Source: Streptomyces sp. NBC_00435
GTDB lineage: Bacteria; Actinomycetota; Actinomycetes; Streptomycetales; Streptomycetaceae
Direction of reading: 5' to 3'
Assembly: GCF_036014235.1 (NCBI RefSeq)
Contig: NZ_CP107925.1
Span: forward strand, 114,249 to 178,248
Length of the DNA stretch: 64,000 nucleotides
The position numbers and the translations under genes were made by a program. This document shows positions 25,852 through 33,559 of this stretch, piece after piece. Positions within the stretch are counted from its first letter, which is position 1; every line of letters begins with the position of its first letter. Under the pieces are notes generated by a model. The model was not told the origin of the DNA and made no database searches. It was given only the letters and a program-made list of their open reading frames with translations.

Positions 25852-27161
25852 CAGAGTGCCTCTGCCTTGCTGTCGGCGTCGGCGCGGTCGGCGTCGGCCC
25901 GATCCGCGTCGGCCCGATCCGCGTCGGCACGGTCCGCGTCGGCCGACTTCAGGACCCGGCCGCTGAAGGCGGCCAGTGCGAGGAGGCAGAACACCCCGGC
26001 GGCGAGGAAGCCGTAGCGCGGGGCCATCAGGCTCATCGCCGCTCCGCCGACCACGTAGCCGATGGCGGGCCCGGTGTTGGAGACGGCTCCCAGCGCGGCG
26101 AAGGCGCGGCCGCGGTGCGTGTCGGGCACCCGGACGTTGAGCAGGATGTGCGTCACGGTCGCCTGGGCCCCGTTGCCGATGCCGCCGAGGACGTAGAAGG
26201 GGACGATCCACCAGACGCCGGGGGCGAGCCCGGTACCGAGGATGGCCACCGCGATGCACAGGAACGTGCCGATCAGGATGGTCTCGTAGCGCAGGTTCTT
26301 CGCGCGGCGCACCAGCATCCCGCCGGGGATCAGACCGAGCATCCAGGCCGACATGATCAGACCGAAGGTCTCCTCGGAGGCGCCGAAGCCCTCGCGGACG
26401 TAGAAGACGATGAGGACGTTGATGATGCTCGCGGCCGCCATCACGGCTCCGCTGAGGATGAGCACGGCCGTCAGGAAGCGGTCGGACGTCACCTTGTACG
26501 GGGCCTTCGCGGGCTCGTCGCCCTCCCCGCCGGCCGCCTTCGCGGAACCGCGGTCCTTGTGCAGCCGGGTCTTGATGAACAGGCCGCCCGCCACGACCGC
26601 GGCGAAGCTCAGCGCGTCGATCAGCAGCGGGACGGAGATCCCGAAGCGGCCGATGAGGATGCCGGCGATCCCGGGAGCGGCGACCATGCCCGCCATGGCG
26701 GTGGTCTGCGAGATCGACGAGGCGCGCGGCACGTTCTCCTTGCCGACGATCGCGCTCGGCAGGGCGCCGAACACCGGGTGGGTGAAGGCGAGTCCGGAGG
26801 ACAGCAGCGCGGAGAGCCCGATCAGGACGACCGGAGAGGTCCAGATGGTCATGGCCACGCAGATCAGGGCCTGCAGCGCACCGACGGCCACGATGAGGTT
26901 GCGGCTGTCGAAGCGGTCGGCGAACCGGCCGGTCAGCGGCGACAGCAGGACGGGCGGGACGGTCGCGGACAGCAGCAGCGCCATGACGGCATAGGAGCCC
27001 GCGCCCTGGGCCTGCAGTTGGAGGGCGATGGCCGTCTCGGCGGCGATGTCGCCCGCGAAGGACAGCCCGCGCATCCCGGCGAGGACGTACACCTCGCGCC
27101 AGGCCCGCCGGGAGGGCGGCGGGGCCTCGGTGGTGGCCGGAGTTCTCGTGTCGATGGCCAT
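25851..27161 (-). CDS. MFS exporter with a repetitive acidic C-tail
   Basis: A 436-residue, twelve-segment MFS protein of the enterobactin-exporter/MFS_3 type (GRFADRFDSRN loop after helix 2). The C-terminus is a tandem ADADR-type pentapeptide tail encoded by a 15-bp DNA repeat (about 25873-25946). I give ATG 27161; a GTG at 27173 overlapping the upstream stop as GTGA would add four residues. Within the operon, between the JmjC genes and the M13 peptidase, it is the likely exporter of the peptide product. Confidence 0.85.
   Translation of the reverse strand: MAIDTRTPATTEAPPPSRRAWREVYVLAGMRGLSFAGDIAAETAIALQLQAQGAGSYAVMALLLSATVPPVLLSPLTGRFADRFDSRNLIVAVGALQALICVAMTIWTSPVVLIGLSALLSSGLAFTHPVFGALPSAIVGKENVPRASSISQTTAMAGMVAAPGIAGILIGRFGISVPLLIDALSFAAVVAGGLFIKTRLHKDRGSAKAAGGEGDEPAKAPYKVTSDRFLTAVLILSGAVMAAASIINVLIVFYVREGFGASEETFGLIMSAWMLGLIPGGMLVRRAKNLRYETILIGTFLCIAVAILGTGLAPGVWWIVPFYVLGGIGNGAQATVTHILLNVRVPDTHRGRAFAALGAVSNTGPAIGYVVGGAAMSLMAPRYGFLAAGVFCLLALAAFSGRVLKSADADRADADRADADRADADRADADSKAEAL
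25873..25946 (+). repeat. 15-bp tandem repeat inside the MFS gene
   Basis: About five copies of a 15-bp unit (consensus CCGCGTCGGCCCGAT on the plus strand), in frame, encoding the ADADR-like tail of the MFS protein. Copy-number change would lengthen or shorten the tail without a frameshift. Confidence 0.8.
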
Positions 27162-27169
27162 CTCGTGGC

Positions 27170-28405
27170 TCACTTCCTCTTCTCTTCGACTGCGGATGCT
27201 TCGAGGACTGCGGGCGCTTCTTCGAGGACCGCGGCTTCCAGCACGCCGATCCGGGCGAGGCCCCGGGCCGCGCTCAGCGAGCGGGCCGCGTCCACGCCGG
27301 GGAAGAACTCGGAGGTGGCGACCGGCCGGCCCCCGTCGAGCTCGCGCAGCGACCGCGCGACGGCGTCGGGCACCGCGAGCCGGTGCCCGCCCACCCGGAT
27401 CCCGGTCTTCGTCCCGTCGCTGTCCCCGATCTCCACCGGGGCGGCGCTGCGCCGCACCAGCGAGTCGGCGGTCAGCCCGTCGACGGAGTGCAGCCGGGCG
27501 AACTCCCGGCCGCGGTCGGATCCGTTGCGCTCGCGGCCCACCCCCGCGAGACGCTTGGCCTCCGAGACGGGCTCCAGGCGCGCGAGCCGGTCCCGGAGGA
27601 GTTCGATCTGCCGGCTCAGCCCGGCGGCGCCGGCGGCGTCGTCCCCATCGGCGAGGTACGGGAAGGCATGGAACGCCTCGTCCTCGACCACGGCCGCGAC
27701 GGTGTCCTTCAGCAGGTCGCGCCAGCGCCTCGGCTCGATCCCGACGGACAGGTGCAGGGACAGCTCGCTCTTCGCGGCGGCCGCGTGCGGGGTGCCGTGC
27801 GGCACGTACAGCACGTCGCCGGGGGCCAGCGTCACCTCGATGACGGGCTCGCCGAGCTCCTCGGCCGTGTAAGAGCCCTCGTCGCCCCGGCGGACCTCCG
27901 GGGTCGCCCACACCCGCCAGGTCTTGGTGCCGTCGACCTGGACGACGTACACGTCGATCGAATCGTGATGCGGAGAGAACCCGTCGTTGCGAGCGGGAGT
28001 GACGAACAGGACCACCTCCCCCTCACAGGCGAAGGTCTCCGTGAAGGGACGCAGCAGCCGGCGGGCCGAGGGGAGCACGTGGTGCAGGGCGTTCCAGGTG
28101 ACGGTGGAGCCCGAGCGGAACAGTTCGTACACCTTCTCCGGGCTCACCGCCTCGGCGAGCGCGGCGCCGCGTGCCACGGTCCGCGTGTAGGCGCCGCTGG
28201 GCACGCCTTTGCCGCCCTTGGTCACCCGGAGGTAGGAGGGCGGAGTGGTCTCCAGGGCCAGTACGTCGTCGAGCTGGCGCACGGAGGGCAGGCCGTCGAG
28301 CCGGCCCGTGAGCGCCCCTTTGCGCAGCAGCGGCTTCTTGTTGAAATGCTCGGCGAGGAAAACGTCCCGGTCGCCGACGAAATCCTCGAAGGAGTACGTC
28401 TCCAC
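27170..28405 (-). CDS. JmjC/cupin-type 2-oxoglutarate oxygenase, copy 2
   Basis: A 411-residue Fe(II)/2OG oxygenase of the ribosomal-oxygenase-like (Cupin_4, YcfD/NO66) group. The iron triad is visible as H146-x-D148 (SPHHDSID) and H207 (VPHGTPHAA), followed by a C-terminal winged-helix-like part. It is homologous throughout to the next upstream gene. I use the GTG at 28405 because TGGAGG stands 8 bases before it; a GTG at 28429 would add eight residues without a ribosome site. Members hydroxylate side chains of Arg, His or Asn in proteins; the adjacent small peptide is the obvious substrate candidate. Confidence 0.85.
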   Translation of the reverse strand: METYSFEDFVGDRDVFLAEHFNKKPLLRKGALTGRLDGLPSVRQLDDVLALETTPPSYLRVTKGGKGVPSGAYTRTVARGAALAEAVSPEKVYELFRSGSTVTWNALHHVLPSARRLLRPFTETFACEGEVVLFVTPARNDGFSPHHDSIDVYVVQVDGTKTWRVWATPEVRRGDEGSYTAEELGEPVIEVTLAPGDVLYVPHGTPHAAAAKSELSLHLSVGIEPRRWRDLLKDTVAAVVEDEAFHAFPYLADGDDAAGAAGLSRQIELLRDRLARLEPVSEAKRLAGVGRERNGSDRGREFARLHSVDGLTADSLVRRSAAPVEIGDSDGTKTGIRVGGHRLAVPDAVARSLRELDGGRPVATSEFFPGVDAARSLSAARGLARIGVLEAAVLEEAPAVLEASAVEEKRK

Positions 28406-28504
28406 CGTCTCTTGCCTCCAGTCGTGCACGGGGACGCCCGCCGCGGACCACCAGGGGGATGGTCCGGTGGTCCGCGGCGGGTCACGTCCGGTACCGGCAG
28501 CTCG

Positions 28505-29695
28505 TCAGCCGGCCGCGGCCAGTTCGAACACACCCAGCCGGGTGAGTCCTTGCGCGGCCTTCGTCGAACGGAGCGCGTCCACTCCGGGGAAGATGAGGGA
28601 CGCCGCGATCGACGCGTCCGGGCCGAGCGCGGCCAGGGTGTCGGCGATCGGTGTGGGTACCGCGATCTTGTGACCGTTGACGGTCATCTGGGTCCGGCCG
28701 TTGTCGCTTACCCCGAACTCCAGGGGCGCGCTGCCGCGCTTGAGCCGGGCGTCCGGCCCGAGCTCGTCCATGTCCGCGATGGACTGGAAGGTGCGGCCCT
28801 CGGAGCTGCCCTCCATGTGCCGGCCGAGGTCCGCGAGGCGGTCCAGCTCGGCGCCGGCGGCCACCGTCTCCAACCGCGCGGCAAGCGCGGCGATCTTCTC
28901 GCCGAAGCCGGTCTCCACCTCGGGCGAGCGCAGTTCCCCGATGTAGGGGTACGCGTTGAACTCGTCCGCGGCGATGAGCTCCTCGACGGTCTGGCGCAGC
29001 AGGTCCTTCCACATGCGCGGGCGCATCATGACGGACAGGTGCAGCGAGGCCTTGCCCTCGGCGGCCGCGGCGTGCGGAGTGCCGTAAGGGAGGTAGAGGA
29101 CGTCGCCGGGCTGCAGCGAGACCTCGATGTCCGGTTCCCCCAGTCCTTCGAGGGTGTACTGGGCGTTGTCCCCGAGGCGGTCGGCCGGCGGGTTCCACAG
29201 CTTCCAGTGCTTGGTGCCCTCGAGCTGGACGATGAAGAGGTCGACCGGGTCGTGGTGGGGCGGGTACCCCTTCTTGCCGGTGGGCGTCAGGAACGCCACC
29301 GAGTCGGTGCGCACCGCCATCCGCTCGCTGATGACGCGGGTGAAGTCGCGCAGTTCCGGGACGATCTGGTTGAGCGAGCACCAAGTGACGGTCGCGCCGG
29401 CCCGGAAGAGCTCGTAGATCTTCTCGGGGTCGACCACGTCGGTGATGGTCTGGCCCTGGACGACCACGTTGCGGGTGTACCCCTGCTCGGGGACGCCGTT
29501 GCCCTTGAGGTTGACCTTGATGTAAGGCGGCCGGACAACCTCCAGGTTGACCAGCTGGTCCAGCTTCCGGTGCGAGAGGATGTCGCGCGGGTCTCCCGGC
29601 ACGGCGTTCTTCCGCAGCATGGGCTTCTTGTTGAAGTATTCGGTGAAGAAGACCTGCTCGTCCCCCACCAGATCCGCGAATGCGTAGTCAGCCAT
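28505..29695 (-). CDS. JmjC/cupin-type 2-oxoglutarate oxygenase, copy 1
   Basis: A 396-residue enzyme with iron ligands H147-x-D149 (PPHHDPVD) and H208 (LPYGTPHAA), the GTKHW strand that helps hold 2-oxoglutarate, and a C-terminal wing domain. GAGGAG stands 7 bases before the ATG. It starts 87 bp after the stop of peptide copy 1, with a strong hairpin between. The two JmjC proteins share start (FxxFVGDxxVFxxExFNKKPxLRK), core and end motifs, so they are tandem paralogues. Because family enzymes dimerise, they could act as a heterodimer. Confidence 0.87.
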   Translation of the reverse strand: MADYAFADLVGDEQVFFTEYFNKKPMLRKNAVPGDPRDILSHRKLDQLVNLEVVRPPYIKVNLKGNGVPEQGYTRNVVVQGQTITDVVDPEKIYELFRAGATVTWCSLNQIVPELRDFTRVISERMAVRTDSVAFLTPTGKKGYPPHHDPVDLFIVQLEGTKHWKLWNPPADRLGDNAQYTLEGLGEPDIEVSLQPGDVLYLPYGTPHAAAAEGKASLHLSVMMRPRMWKDLLRQTVEELIAADEFNAYPYIGELRSPEVETGFGEKIAALAARLETVAAGAELDRLADLGRHMEGSSEGRTFQSIADMDELGPDARLKRGSAPLEFGVSDNGRTQMTVNGHKIAVPTPIADTLAALGPDASIAASLIFPGVDALRSTKAAQGLTRLGVFELAAAG

Positions 29696-29731
29696 GCCAA
29701 GCTCCTCGAAAATGATCGGGCCGCGGGGGAG

Positions 29732-29755
29732 GGGCGGCGCCTCACGGCGCCGCCC
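29732..29755 (-). terminator. Hairpin between peptide copy 1 and the JmjC genes
   Basis: A perfect 10-bp GC-only stem with a 4-base loop (arms 29732-29741 and 29746-29755). There is no T-run, so partial readthrough is likely. That would make the peptide in excess over the enzymes, a common feature of ribosomal peptide operons. Confidence 0.6.
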
Positions 29756-29782
29756 TCCGCCACAGCGCTACTTCAAGAACAA

Positions 29783-29869
29783 TTACTGGATGTTCTTGTA
29801 GTACGAGGTCGCGAGGAGCTCCTCGGCCGTCTCGATGAACTCGATGTCGTCGAAGTCGACGTTCTCCAT
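29783..29869 (-). CDS. 28-residue putative precursor peptide, copy 1
   Basis: A 28-codon gene beginning MENVDFDDIEF and ending YYKNIQ, preceded by AAGGGAAG about 8 bases before the ATG. The first 17 residues are strongly acidic (nine Asp/Glu) and helix-prone, leader-like; the last seven (SYYKNIQ) are polar and aromatic, core-like. There is no Cys, so lanthipeptide, thiopeptide and sactipeptide chemistry is excluded. An identical peptide is encoded at 30693-30779. It lies directly upstream of the tandem JmjC oxygenases, which are plausible modifiers of Tyr, Lys, Asn or Ile in the tail. Confidence 0.82.
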   Translation of the reverse strand: MENVDFDDIEFIETAEELLATSYYKNIQ

Positions 29870-29931
29870 GAGATTCACTTCCCTTCTGATTCTTCTTCCT
29901 GTCCGTCCGGGTTTTCCCGGCCGGTGAGAAG

Positions 29932-29995
29932 AGAATGCCCGGGCCCATGAAACGGGTCAACGCCGTTCAACTGCACGCCGGCAACGCGGTTGAAC
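29932..29995 (-). promoter_or_regulatory. Promoter and operator of peptide copy 1
   Basis: Reading the minus strand: an inverted repeat GTTCAAC (29989-29995) and GTTGAAC (29965-29971) 17 bases apart, then TTGACC (-35, 29955-29960), 17 bases, and CATTCT (-10, 29932-29937). Transcription should begin about 55 bases before the peptide ATG. The same elements recur in front of copy 2, which supports function. Confidence 0.65.
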
Positions 29996-30027
29996 GTGGC
30001 ACCCGCCCGAGCACCGGGAAAGCAAAA

Positions 30028-30052
30028 CGGCCCCGGTCAAAGACCAGGGCCG
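30028..30052 (-). terminator. Intrinsic terminator of the helical-repeat gene
   Basis: An 11-bp stem with one mismatch and an AAA loop, followed on the minus strand by a TTTT run. It lies between the stop at 30095 and the copy 1 promoter, so copy 1 is transcribed mainly from its own promoter. Confidence 0.8.
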
Positions 30053-30094
30053 CGCCTCGCACCTTCCTCCCAAAACACCCATTAGCCGTTCACA

Positions 30095-30601
30095 TCATTC
30101 GCCGACCAGCTCACCGGCGTAGTTGGCGAGGGAGCGGTTGTAGCGCGGCAGGTGCCGGGCCAGCGCCACGAGGGCGAGCGACAGCGCCTCGCGCTCCCGC
30201 CCGGTGTCGGCCAGGGCCAGGGCGAGGAACCCGACCACGGCGTCGTCGAGGAGGTCCGTCCCCGCAGCCCGTTCGGTCTCCAGCAGATCTACGCTCTCGG
30301 CCGCGCGGCCGAGGTTGCGGATCGAGCTGGCCATCTGGATGACGGCCCGCCGGCGCCGCACCCCGCTCAGCCCGCCGGCGAGCGCCTCCCGGTACAACGG
30401 CGCGGCCAGGTCGCTGTGGCCGGTCGAGTCGTACGCGCAGGCGCGCTCGAAGAGCCCCCGTACGTCGCCGGGCTCCAATTCCCCGGCCAGGGCCTCCACC
30501 GCGGCGAGGAAATCCTCTTCCTTGTGGTCGTCCAGCTGCTCCCAGAGCGCGGCCACACGCTCTTCCCAAACCGATCCGATGCTGCCGTCCGCCACTGTCA
30601 T
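30095..30601 (-). CDS. TPR-like helical-repeat protein
   Basis: A 168-residue all-helical protein built of roughly 34-residue helix pairs (FERACAYDSTGHSDLAAPLY, then AVIQMASSIRNLGRAAESVD, then GFLALALADTGREREALSLA), i.e. tetratricopeptide type and cytoplasmic. It is encoded between the two identical peptide genes. TPR folds bind short peptides, so a chaperone or leader-recognition role for the acidic peptide is an attractive but untested inference. GAGGGAT precedes the ATG. Confidence 0.75.
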   Translation of the reverse strand: MTVADGSIGSVWEERVAALWEQLDDHKEEDFLAAVEALAGELEPGDVRGLFERACAYDSTGHSDLAAPLYREALAGGLSGVRRRRAVIQMASSIRNLGRAAESVDLLETERAAGTDLLDDAVVGFLALALADTGREREALSLALVALARHLPRYNRSLANYAGELVGE

Positions 30602-30636
30602 CCCAATCCCTCATATCTGATTCAGAAATCGCGAAG

Positions 30637-30662
30637 GGGCGGCGTCCGAATCGACGCCGCCC
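30637..30662 (-). terminator. Hairpin after peptide copy 2
   Basis: A perfect 10-bp stem (arms 30637-30646 and 30653-30662) with a 6-base loop, placed 30 bp after the stop of peptide copy 2. It occupies the same place as the hairpin after copy 1 but differs in sequence, so the architecture rather than the sequence has been kept. Confidence 0.65.
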
Positions 30663-30692
30663 TTCACGCAGGCATTACTGCAAGAACGAGAA

Positions 30693-30779
30693 TTACTGGA
30701 TGTTCTTGTAGTACGAGGTCGCGAGGAGCTCCTCGGCGGTCTCGATGAACTCGATGTCGTCGAAGTCGACGTTCTCCAT
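30693..30779 (-). CDS. 28-residue putative precursor peptide, copy 2
   Basis: It encodes exactly the same 28 residues as the gene at 29783-29869. By my reading the coding sequences differ only by a synonymous change (the Ala-15 codon, GCC versus GCG on the coding strand). The 5' leader and ribosome site are also alike. It is the first gene of the minus-strand peptide operon, divergent from the epimerase gene at 30953. Two identical copies under near-identical promoters suggest demand for high peptide dosage, or that each copy serves one JmjC enzyme. Confidence 0.82.
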   Translation of the reverse strand: MENVDFDDIEFIETAEELLATSYYKNIQ

Positions 30780-30838
30780 GAGATTCACTTCCCATCTGCC
30801 TGGTCATTCTCGCCGGGGTTTTCCCCGCCGATGGCAGA

Positions 30839-30900
30839 AGAATGCCCGCGGACACCGCTCCGGGTCAACGCGTTCAACTGCGACCGAGCAACAGTTGAAC
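30839..30900 (-). promoter_or_regulatory. Promoter and operator of peptide copy 2
   Basis: On the minus strand: GTTCAAC (30894-30900) and GTTGAAC (30872-30878) 15 bases apart, then TTGACC (30863-30868), 18 bases, CATTCT (30839-30844). Same order and near-same spacing as at copy 1, while the DNA between the elements has diverged, so the boxes themselves are under selection. Half-site starts are 22 bp apart, close to two helical turns. Confidence 0.65.
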
Positions 30901-30952
30901 ACCACCCGCACCCACTCCGTCCCCACTCCCCCCACATAGATAAAATCCCCCC

Positions 30953-31945
30953 ATGCAGATATCCGACACACCGGGCACGCCCGGCAGGCCCGGCACGCCC
31001 GGCACGCCCGGCAGGCCCCGGGTGATCGTCCTGACGGGCGCCACCGGCTTCATCGGCGCCGCCGCCCTGAACGCCCTGGTGCGCCGCCCCGGAGTCCGCG
31101 TACGGGCCCTCGCCCGCACTCCCGGCGCGGTGCGCGACGGCGTGGAGTGGGTGCGGGCGGACCTGGGCGACCCCGGCTCGCTGCACGGGGTCTGCGAGGG
31201 CGCGGCCGCGCTGGTGAACCTGGCCTCCTACATCGGTCCGGACGAGGAGCGGTGCCGCGCGATCAACGTCGAGGGCGGCGCGGCCCTCCTGGCGGAGGCC
31301 GCGCGGGCGGGAGTACGCCGTCTCGTCCACCTGTCCACGGCGGCGGTCTACGGGAACCGCCCGCACCGCGGGATCGAGGTCGACGAGGTCGCCCCGGACC
31401 CCGTCTCCGCCGCGAGCCGCACCCGCCTCGAGGCGGAAGCCCCGGTCCTGGCCGCCGGCGGGACCGTCCTGCGGCCCGGCCTGGTGCTGGGCGCCGGGGA
31501 CCGCTGGGTGGTGCCGGCCCTGGCCGAACTCGTCAGCCGTGTCCCGGCCCGCTGGGACGGCGGCAACGCGCTGCTCTCGGTGGTCGACGTCACCGAACTG
31601 GCCCGCCTGATAGACGCCCTGGCCACGACCCCGCACGCCCTCCCGGCCGGGATCCACCACGCGAGCCACCCCACCCCGGTGACGACCGGCGAACTCCTCT
31701 CGGCACTGGCTGCCGAGGGGATCCTGCCCGCGGTGGAAGAGGACTGGCCTTGGGACCGCTGCCTGAAGGAACTCCGCGCACGTCCCGGCCGGGTGACGGA
31801 ACGCCAGTTCTCCCTCCTGGCCCGCGACTACCACCAGCTCTCCGCCCCCCTCTGGCACCTGACCACCCTCACCCCCACCCCCACCCCCCTGTCCCTCCTC
31901 CCCCAAGCCACCCCCTGGTACCGCACCCACCTCACCCACCCCTGA
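30953..31945 (+). CDS. NAD-dependent epimerase/dehydratase
   Basis: A 330-residue extended-SDR protein. After a Gly/Pro/Thr-rich N-terminal repeat (about residues 5-21) comes the GATGFIG cofactor loop; the catalytic Tyr is in STAAVYGN, but the usual Lys three residues on is not evident. It is divergent from the peptide operon with a 170-bp shared upstream region. Whether it belongs to that pathway is unclear. Family members act on nucleotide sugars or steroid-like alcohols. Confidence 0.8.
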   Translation: MQISDTPGTPGRPGTPGTPGRPRVIVLTGATGFIGAAALNALVRRPGVRVRALARTPGAVRDGVEWVRADLGDPGSLHGVCEGAAALVNLASYIGPDEERCRAINVEGGAALLAEAARAGVRRLVHLSTAAVYGNRPHRGIEVDEVAPDPVSAASRTRLEAEAPVLAAGGTVLRPGLVLGAGDRWVVPALAELVSRVPARWDGGNALLSVVDVTELARLIDALATTPHALPAGIHHASHPTPVTTGELLSALAAEGILPAVEEDWPWDRCLKELRARPGRVTERQFSLLARDYHQLSAPLWHLTTLTPTPTPLSLLPQATPWYRTHLTHP

Positions 31946-32530
31946 CACACCCCACCCAAACCCGGAACGAACCACCCCAGGACCAGGCCCAACCGGGGGC
32001 GGGGCCACTCCAACGGGGAGACACAGCCCAACCACGGAGGACGCGGCCCAACCCAAAGGTGCGGCACTACCAGGAGTCGGGGCGCAGCCCAACCAGGGGG
32101 CGGGGCGCCAGGAGGGGCACACTCCCAGGGGTCAGCGGCGCAGCCCTACCCGGGCCCGCAGCCCAAAGGGCTGGAGACACAGCCCAACCAAGGCGGCGCA
32201 GCCCCAGAAGGGGCGCGCTCCCAGAGCGGTTGACGGCACAGCCCGACCCAAAGGCGCCCCGGGGAGTAACGGCGCAACCCAACCCGAAGACCCAGCCCCA
32301 GGGGGCTAGGGGCGCAGCCCCAAAGCGGTCCCGGGGCGCAGCCCCGGTTTCGGGAAGGGGCGGGGCGGGGGAACGGCCCCGCAGGGACCCCGCCCGCCCT
32401 CACCCACCACCCGGGGAACCGGATCCCACCCCCCGGCGTCGTCGTACCGTGCGGCGGCACCCCACCCACCCCGCCGCCCCGGAACAGGACCAGCAGGACC
32501 AGGACCAGGGACAGGAACAGGAACAGCCGT
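31946..32530. other. Gene-free repeat-rich stretch
   Basis: About 585 bp with no credible gene. It is composed of many short degenerate elements of the GGGGCGCAGCCCC hairpin type and CCCAACC-like words that produce long spurious reading frames in several frames. Such hairpin-rich filler is common between genes in Streptomyces arms. No terminator or promoter is singled out. Confidence 0.6.
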
Positions 32531-33550
32531 ATGCCAAAGGCGGACCCACCCCCCACCCCCACGGGCAGCATCCACCCCCGCCCCACACCCCACCCTCGCC
32601 AACTCCCCTGGGCCGCGGCCTTCTCCGTACTCCTCGCCGCCCTCCTCGCGTTCCCCTCCCTCGTCCCGAACACCCCGGGCCATCCCGGCAGCCTCCTGGA
32701 AACGTTCCTCCCCTGGCTCGGTCTGGCCGTCCCCCTCCTCCTCATCCGCGCCCTGCTCCGCCGCTCCGCGGCCACCGCACTCGCGCTCCTCCTCCCCACA
32801 GCCGCCTGGCTGGGCCAGTTCGGCAGCCTCCTCCCCCACACCGCTCCCCACACCACCCCCGGCACCGCCCACCACCCCGACCTCACCACCGTCCAGCACA
32901 ACATCAGTGACGAGAACCCGGACCCCTCCCGCACGGCCAGTGCCCTCGCCGCCACCGACCCCGACCTCATCGCCGTCGAGGAGCTGACCCCCGCCGCCGT
33001 CACGGCGTTCACCGCCGCCCTGGCCGCCGGCTACCCCCACCACGCCACCCACGGCACGGTCGGCCTGTGGTCGAAGTACCCGCTCACCGATGTACGCCCC
33101 GTCGACATCCGGCCGGCCTCCCTCGGCCCGGACTGGAACCGCGCCCTGCGCGCCACCGCCGCCACCCCGCGCGGCCCCGTCGCCGTGTATGTCGTCCACC
33201 TGCCCTCCCTGCGCCTGGGCCCCACCGGCTTCGGCTCGGCCCGCCGCGACGAGAGCGCCGTCCTGCTCGGCTCCGTACTCACCGCGGAACCCGCCGACCG
33301 CGTCGTCCTGCTGGGGGACCTCAACAGCACCACCGACGACCGCGCACTGGCCCCGCTCCGCGCGGCAAGGATGAACACCCCCGACCCCGCCACCGGCCCC
33401 ACCGGCTTCGCGTTCACCTGGCCCGCCTCCTTCCCCCTGGCCCGGATCGACCAGGTCCTGGCCCGCTCGGGAACGGTCACCCGGGTCCGTGCGCTCCCCG
33501 CCACCGGCAGCGATCACTTGCCCCTCACAGCCGAGATCCGGTTCGATTAA
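32531..33550 (+). CDS. Membrane-anchored endonuclease/exonuclease/phosphatase-family protein
   Basis: A 339-residue protein: a Pro/His-rich cytoplasmic start, three hydrophobic segments between about residues 28 and 95, then an extracytoplasmic EEP domain. EEP motifs visible are the QHNISDENPD start, DLIAVEEL (metal Glu), GDLNSTTDD and the C-terminal GSDHLPLTAEI with the catalytic His. The fold cleaves phosphodiesters (DNA, phospholipids or phosphoinositides); the substrate here is unknown. The first Met lies in a Pro-rich low-complexity stretch, so the true start may be further in. Confidence 0.78.
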   Translation: MPKADPPPTPTGSIHPRPTPHPRQLPWAAAFSVLLAALLAFPSLVPNTPGHPGSLLETFLPWLGLAVPLLLIRALLRRSAATALALLLPTAAWLGQFGSLLPHTAPHTTPGTAHHPDLTTVQHNISDENPDPSRTASALAATDPDLIAVEELTPAAVTAFTAALAAGYPHHATHGTVGLWSKYPLTDVRPVDIRPASLGPDWNRALRATAATPRGPVAVYVVHLPSLRLGPTGFGSARRDESAVLLGSVLTAEPADRVVLLGDLNSTTDDRALAPLRAARMNTPDPATGPTGFAFTWPASFPLARIDQVLARSGTVTRVRALPATGSDHLPLTAEIRFD

Positions 33551-33559
33551 CGTACTTAC

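Noticed and set aside
29783..30779. Assignment of the twin peptides to lanthipeptides, lasso peptides, thiopeptides or sactipeptides
   Set aside because: No cysteine in the peptide, and no LanM/LanB/C, lasso cyclase, YcaO or radical-SAM gene in the neighbourhood.
31946..32530. Long reading frames across the hairpin-rich stretch after the epimerase gene
   Set aside because: They encode Pro/Arg/Gly-rich low-complexity sequence in several frames at once and come from repeated GC words.
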